This document shows positions 60,701 to 64,000 of a stretch of 64,000 nucleotides of DNA, one piece after another. Under the pieces are notes generated by a model. That model did no database searches and was not told the DNA's origin. It saw only the letters and a program-made list of their open reading frames with translations. Position numbers and translations under genes: made by a program. Source of the DNA: Pseudomonadota bacterium (GTDB taxonomy: Bacteria > Pseudomonadota > Alphaproteobacteria > Rhizobiales > Aestuariivirgaceae); the NCBI GenBank assembly GCA_020161855.1, contig JAIUNJ010000001.1, positions 62,001 through 126,000 on the forward strand, written 5' to 3'. Position 1 is the first letter of the stretch, and every line of letters starts with the position of its first letter.

Positions 60701-61180
60701 CGGGGCACGGCGATCCACCGCTTCCTCGAACTCTACCGGCCTGGCAGCACCTCTGCCGTGCAGCGCCTTGCCGCCCGCCTCGGGCTGGAGGAGAGCCTTG
60801 CCGCGCAACTGGCGGAACTGGTGGACAGCGGCATGCTGGGGCCCTTCTTCGGGCCGGCGGCGCGGGCGGAAGCCTCCGTCCATGGCGTGATCGCCGGCAT
60901 CGGGCCGGTGGAAGGCCAGATCGACCGGCTCCATGTCACCCCGGATGTGATCTGGCTGCTCGACTACAAGTCGGGATCGCCGGCGAATCAGGCGGCCCGG
61001 ACCTCCTACCTCCGGCAGATGGCGGGCTATGCCGCCATCCTGGCCGCTGCCTATCCGGGGCACGAAATCAGGCCAGCCCTGCTCTGGACGCAAGCCGGGC
61101 GGCTGGAATGGCTGGAATCGCAGGCCCTTTCACAAGCACTTGATGAATTCCGGGCGGCAATGGCTGCCGCGCCAGCTTGA
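57788..61180 (+). CDS. addA: ATP-dependent helicase/nuclease AddA
   Basis: The motor subunit of AddAB. 1130 residues from the ATG at 57788, which overlaps the addB stop. UvrD-type helicase motifs: [20 protein letters not shown] (Walker A, about 27-46), [26 protein letters not shown] (Walker B), [26 protein letters not shown] and [17 protein letters not shown]. The C-terminal nuclease has [31 protein letters not shown]. Length and order are typical of alphaproteobacterial AddA. trxA follows after 58 bp. Confidence 0.97.
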   Translation: MNKILPTSEQRTASTPSLSAWVSANAGSGKTHVLIDRVARLMLAGAEPQSILCLTYTKAAAAQMSTRLFGKLSSWIGLDDAALAEVLGDLGETDLSAARLKRARQLFAHAIETPGGLKIQTIHAFCEKLLQLFPVEAGLAPGFGVMDESQKRELLQRCYDEALSALAEDDPDSALALLDDGAISGSDRFDALAAKFLSGNSVFRPLMTGTPVDIGPVLRVAVGLAPEQRPGATAAFLHAIDRTMLAQAAAAMASVPPFRKHDVGQWLRQAVQATDTETLDAALLGLSFTKKDSGREPRGEIFSKDTKTQLPSICAWIDELRSGFVAARISDALLGKIAATEALVALMREVSVRFDRAKLERGLYDFDDLINRAQALLSGSRAAQWVLYKLDANLAHVLIDEAQDTSPPQWAIIAALAEEFFAGQGVEKRATRTVFAVGDIKQSIYSFQGADTGAFLAAQTAFRARAAAAGLTFEDVNLTVSYRTVPEILRIVDTVFKDGAVATAGLGTGEGAIHQAKRSTARGRFELWPVLHPDKSDEPENWRAPVDHVSHDSHRRRLAQFIAAKVKSWIGQRKLGPRARAIAAGDILLLFQRRGVLFDAVIAALRAAGVPVAGADRLKLSENLAVQDLLALAQASLMPEDDLALACVLKSPLVPQPLSEDDLIVLSAQRGRTSLWQRLTSTEGQTLNAALLSETRRLAGSDGPFDFFARVLARSRKAMVERLGPEAQDATDVFLDLARDFEQQQGASLAGFVHWFTGRDEDHKRELEQAGGEVRLMTVHGAKGLEARIVILPDAADPPSPPRDSILRIPLDGRATLPLFDAPTDVRCEALDVCKEAEKLRLRHENKRLLYVALTRAEDELYVCGSTGLTASGAPRNLNEESWYALVDEAVRGDPALGLQPVDIGHPQGPALRLGAADEAAHAAAVAPNQDTLLPPWLLSHATPDQPIGTVQALSRLGRDENSAINRRAAARGTAIHRFLELYRPGSTSAVQRLAARLGLEESLAAQLAELVDSGMLGPFFGPAARAEASVHGVIAGIGPVEGQIDRLHVTPDVIWLLDYKSGSPANQAARTSYLRQMAGYAAILAAAYPGHEIRPALLWTQAGRLEWLESQALSQALDEFRAAMAAAPA

Positions 61181-61238
61181 CCCAAGGCCTGGGGCTCACT
61201 ACCTGTGGGGCAACAGCAATTCAGGTTGGAGCAGCCCC

Positions 61239-61559
61239 ATGAGCACCCACAAGGTTACCGACTCGTCCTTCGAGACCGATGTCCTCAAGTCGGACACGCC
61301 TGTCGTCGTCGACTTCTGGGCGGAATGGTGCGGCCCCTGCAAGATGATCGGCCCGTCGCTGGAAGAGATCGCCGCCTCGCTCGGCCCCAAGGCCAAGATC
61401 GTCAAGATCAACATCGACGAGAACCCCGGCACGCCTTCGAAGTATGGTGTGCGCGGCATCCCGACATTGATGGTCTTCAAGAACGGCCAGGTCACCTCTA
61501 CCAAGGTGGGTGCCGCACCGAAGAACCAGTTGCAGAGCTGGATCGAGCAGTCGATCTGA
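61239..61559 (+). CDS. trxA: Thioredoxin
   Basis: A 106-residue thioredoxin with active site [10 protein letters not shown] (Cys31, Cys34 approximately), cis-Pro in [13 protein letters not shown] and ending SWIEQSI. It supplies electrons to ribonucleotide reductase, Msr enzymes and others. The chosen ATG has GGAGCAG about ten bases upstream. The addA-trxA-folC-accD-trpA neighbourhood is conserved in Hyphomicrobiales. Ends 12 bp before the convergent folC stop. Confidence 0.97.
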   Translation: MSTHKVTDSSFETDVLKSDTPVVVDFWAEWCGPCKMIGPSLEEIAASLGPKAKIVKINIDENPGTPSKYGVRGIPTLMVFKNGQVTSTKVGAAPKNQLQSWIEQSI

Positions 61560-61571
61560 AGATGAGCAGGC

Positions 61572-61594
61572 TCAGCGGCGCGCGACGCCGCTGA
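61572..61594. terminator. Hairpin over the folC stop, between trxA and folC
   Basis: TCAGCGGCG (61572-61580) and CGCCGCTGA (61586-61594) form a perfect nine-base stem with loop CGCGA. It begins at the folC stop codon, 12 bp after the trxA stop, so it could end transcription from both sides. No T-run follows on the plus strand. Confidence 0.45.
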
Positions 61595-62900
61595 CCGCCG
61601 ACATTTCCTGGTTTTCCTCCGCCGCCAGCACATGGCCCGCGAGATAGAGGGAACCGCAAATCAGAACCCGTGGGGCAGGCGCGAGATCCGCAGCCTGCCT
61701 CACTGCATTTTCAACACCTGTCGCCGTGGACGCCGGCGTGCCGAGGGCCCGCACGGTGTCGGCCAGGGCCTCTGCCGGAATGGCATTGGTCTCGTTCGGT
61801 ATCGTGAGGGTGATGACGTGACCGGCGAGTTGCGCCAGCGGCCGGAAAAACTGCGTGGCATCCTTGGTGTTGAGCATGCCCCAGATGATAATGAGCGGCT
61901 TCGCCGCCTTTTCATTCATGCGGCGCAGGGCATCGGCGATGATGATCCCGGCATCGGCATTGTGCCCGCCATCGAGCCAGAGTTCAGCCTCCTGTGGCAG
62001 CAGGCGTGACAGGCCACCGTTGCGCAGAAGCTGCAGGCGGGCCGGCCAGGTGGCGGCGCGAAGCCCAGCGGCGATCTGTGCCTCACCGATCCGTTCATCG
62101 GCAAGGGCCCGCATGATGGCGATGGCGTTGCCGGCATTGTCGATCTGGTGCTGGCCGCGCAGCGCCGGCAGCGGCAGGTCGAGCAGGCCATCCTGATCCT
62201 GGAAGACGAGGCGGCCATGCTGCGCATAGCAATCCCAGTCCTGCCCCGAAATCTGCAAGGGCGCCTTCACATCGCCTGCCACATCCTCGATGGCATTGCG
62301 CGCCTCTTCCGGCATGCGCCCGACAATGCTCGTGACACCCCGCTTGAGAATGCCCGCCTTCTCGCGGGCAATGAGGGCGATGGTCTCGCCGAGATACTGC
62401 TGATGATCGAGGCCGATCGACGTGATGCAGGTGACGGCGGGCCGCGCCACCATGTTGGTGGCATCGAGCCTGCCGCCCAGCCCGACCTCGAGGAGAAGAT
62501 AATCGGCCTTGCTGCGGGCGAAGGCGAGAAACGCCGCCGCCGTGGTGATCTCGAAGAAGGTGATGGGCTCGCCGCCATTGGCCGCCTCGCATTCTTCCAG
62601 CAGGTGCGACAGTGCCTCCTCGCCGATCAGCTCGCCCGCCACGCGGATGCGTTCATGGAAGCGCACGAGATGGGGCGAAGTATAGACATGCGCCGTGAGG
62701 CCCGCTGCCTCGATCATGGCGCGGCAGAAGGCGACCGTTGAGCCCTTGCCGTTGGTGCCTGCCACATGGATCACCGGCGGCAGGTGGCGCTCGGGATGGC
62801 CGAGGCGCGCCAGGATGCGCTCTATGCGGTCGAGCGAAAGATCGATGATCTTGGGATGCAGCGAGAGAAGCCGCGTCAGGATGGCATCGCTGACGGCCAT
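61572..62900 (-). CDS. folC: Dihydrofolate/folylpolyglutamate synthase
   Basis: Adds glutamate to dihydropteroate and folates. 442 residues of the Mur-ligase fold: ERILARLGHPERHLPPVIHVAGTNGKGSTVAF (ATP loop), YTSPHLVRFHERIRVAG, TFFEITTAAAFLAFAR, LEVGLGGRLDATNMV, and ELWLDGGHNADAG. Operon with accD, 10 bp upstream. Confidence 0.97.
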   Translation of the reverse strand: MAVSDAILTRLLSLHPKIIDLSLDRIERILARLGHPERHLPPVIHVAGTNGKGSTVAFCRAMIEAAGLTAHVYTSPHLVRFHERIRVAGELIGEEALSHLLEECEAANGGEPITFFEITTAAAFLAFARSKADYLLLEVGLGGRLDATNMVARPAVTCITSIGLDHQQYLGETIALIAREKAGILKRGVTSIVGRMPEEARNAIEDVAGDVKAPLQISGQDWDCYAQHGRLVFQDQDGLLDLPLPALRGQHQIDNAGNAIAIMRALADERIGEAQIAAGLRAATWPARLQLLRNGGLSRLLPQEAELWLDGGHNADAGIIIADALRRMNEKAAKPLIIIWGMLNTKDATQFFRPLAQLAGHVITLTIPNETNAIPAEALADTVRALGTPASTATGVENAVRQAADLAPAPRVLICGSLYLAGHVLAAEENQEMSAVSGVARR

Positions 62901-62910
62901 GATGAGCGGC

Positions 62911-63798
62911 TCAGGCCGGAACCAGGGCCGTCTGGGTCAGCGCCGGCGGCTCCTTCAGGAGGATGCGGGCAATGTTGCCGATGGTCGCCTTCATCTGGTG
63001 GCGGTGCACCACCATGTCGACCATGCCATGCTGCCTGAGATATTCGGCGCGCTGGAAACCTTCCGGCAGCTTCTCGCGGATGGTCTGCTCGATGACGCGC
63101 TGCCCGGCGAAGCCGATGAGTGCGTTGGGTTCGGCCAGATGCACATCACCCAGCATGGCGTAGGAGGCGGTGACGCCGCCGGTCGTCGGGTTCGTGAGCA
63201 CCACGATATAGGGCAGGCGCGCGGCGCGCAGATCCTGCACGGCGATGGTCGTGCGCGGCAGCTGCATGAGCGAGAGGATGCCCTCCTGCATGCGGGCGCC
63301 GCCGGAAGCGACGAAGATCACGCAGGGGCATTTCCTGGCAAGCGCCTGGCGCATCGCCGCGATGATGGCATCGCCAGCGGCCATGCCGAGCGAGCCGCCA
63401 ATGAAGGCCATGTCCTGCACCATGACCACCATGTCGAGGCCATCGACCTTGCCGAAGCCGGCGCGGATCGAATCCTCCGCCTCGGTCTTGGTCTTGGCTT
63501 CCTTGAGACGGTCGACGTAGCGGCGCTCGTCGCGGAACTTGAGCGGGTCGGTGGAGACGGACGGAAAGGCAATGGCTTCCCATGTGCCGCCGTCGAAGGT
63601 TGCTTCCATGCGCGCCTGGGCGGGCATGCGGTGATGATGGTTGGAACCGGGGAAGACGAACTGGTTGGATTCAAGATCGCGGTAGAAAACCATCTGGCCG
63701 GACTCGGGATCCTTGATCCACATGTTCTCCGGCGTCTCGCGCTTCTGGCCGAGAAGCGACTTGATCTTGGGGCGGATGAAATTCTTGATCCAGTTCAT
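62911..63798 (-). CDS. accD: Acetyl-CoA carboxylase carboxyltransferase beta subunit
   Basis: Transfers CO2 from carboxybiotin to acetyl-CoA. 295 residues starting [42 protein letters not shown]. The segment that in E. coli carries the four-cysteine zinc finger (WxKCPxC...VCPKC) here reads [33 protein letters not shown] and contains no cysteine. The carboxyltransferase core is normal: [59 protein letters not shown]. It lies between trpA (6-bp gap) and folC. Confidence 0.96.
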   Translation of the reverse strand: MNWIKNFIRPKIKSLLGQKRETPENMWIKDPESGQMVFYRDLESNQFVFPGSNHHHRMPAQARMEATFDGGTWEAIAFPSVSTDPLKFRDERRYVDRLKEAKTKTEAEDSIRAGFGKVDGLDMVVMVQDMAFIGGSLGMAAGDAIIAAMRQALARKCPCVIFVASGGARMQEGILSLMQLPRTTIAVQDLRAARLPYIVVLTNPTTGGVTASYAMLGDVHLAEPNALIGFAGQRVIEQTIREKLPEGFQRAEYLRQHGMVDMVVHRHQMKATIGNIARILLKEPPALTQTALVPA

Positions 63799-63804
63799 GT
63801 TGCG

Positions 63805-64000
63805 TCAGGCCCTGACACCCTTGGCGATTTTCCTCACCAGCTTATGCACCGCTTCAGCCGTCTTCGGTGTCGCCTTTCCGCTCTTGCTTAGCGAATCCGC
63901 GACAGCCGCAACCAGCGCGGAGCCCACCACCACGCCATCGGCGTCGGCAGCAATGGTCTTGGCCTGTTCCGCCGTCTTGACGCCGAAGCCCACGCAGATC
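63805..64000 (-). CDS. trpA: Tryptophan synthase alpha subunit, C-terminal part
   Basis: Only the last 65 or so residues are in the window. The visible frame contains [30 protein letters not shown], the phosphate-binding C-terminal strand region of the TrpA barrel, and ends [12 protein letters not shown]. TrpA cleaves indole-3-glycerol phosphate to indole, which TrpB uses. It is the upstream neighbour of accD in the same minus-strand operon. Start outside the window. Confidence 0.93.
   Translation of the reverse strand, partial: ICVGFGVKTAEQAKTIAADADGVVVGSALVAAVADSLSKSGKATPKTAEAVHKLVRKIAKGVRA

Overview
The window is a stretch of chromosome from a high-GC alphaproteobacterium, most likely of the order Hyphomicrobiales (Rhizobiales). 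The evidence is gene order as well as gene content: rpsT next to dnaA; mutM back to back with ubiE-ubiB-coaBC-dut; mutS-glnD-murJ-trpS; and ahcY followed by a DivL-type kinase, a TsaE/AmgK fusion, MurU, addB-addA, trxA and, convergent, folC-accD-trpA. A bifunctional malic enzyme with a phosphotransacetylase domain and an OlsB-like N-acyltransferase fit the same group. I could not assign a genus. No rRNA, insertion sequence, prophage or CRISPR array is visible.

Layout. 1-1.8 kb: the 3' end of lepA, a MarR regulator with a C-terminal cysteine motif, and msrA. 1.87 kb: tRNA-Ser(GGA), followed by a lower-GC patch (about 2.0-3.4 kb) holding one unrecognised gene and decayed-looking sequence, the best candidate for acquired DNA. 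3.4-12.8 kb: accessory genes. These are an ArsR regulator with a double-AHSA1 protein, a periplasmic PQQ-type sugar dehydrogenase, a divergent oxidoreductase/HxlR pair with a clear operator, a membrane protein, a sulfotransferase, an Nfu-type Fe-S carrier, an outer-membrane barrel protein ending in 34 perfect collagen triplets, and a DUF6065-like protein. 12.8-21 kb: the minus-strand run mutS>glnD>murJ>trpS. 21-27.7 kb: maeB, olsB, a hybrid histidine kinase and comM. 27.7-31.9 kb: a tightly overlapped six-gene minus-strand operon (cupin, ROK kinase, rsmI, yraN, gshB, HAD).

32-39.2 kb is a replication block: rpsT, then a 0.6 kb gap with a 60-bp tract of 22% GC and a 16-bp palindrome, then dnaA, dnaN, recF and gyrB. 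The gap is a candidate regulatory or origin region, but I found no canonical DnaA boxes. 39.3-47.3 kb: an outer-membrane protein, echA-mutM, and the ubiquinone/CoA/dUTPase run, interrupted between dut and moeB by a RelE/ParE-type toxin-antitoxin pair with a perfect 11-bp inverted-repeat operator. 47.6-61.6 kb: ahcY under a 20-bp perfect palindrome that resembles SAH/SAM-responsive ArsR-family operators, a LuxR-type regulator without a partner synthase, the tyrosine-containing DivL pseudo-kinase, peptidoglycan-recycling enzymes (AmgK domain, MurU), the AddAB recombination nuclease and thioredoxin. 61.6-64 kb: folC, accD and the end of trpA.

Most of the window is conserved housekeeping DNA. The less ordinary parts are the collagen-tailed barrel protein, the gene beside tRNA-Ser, the toxin-antitoxin insertion, the LuxR-type regulator with an altered ligand pocket, the four-cysteine MarR protein, and several sharp palindromic operators. 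I did not find a convincing new multi-gene system.
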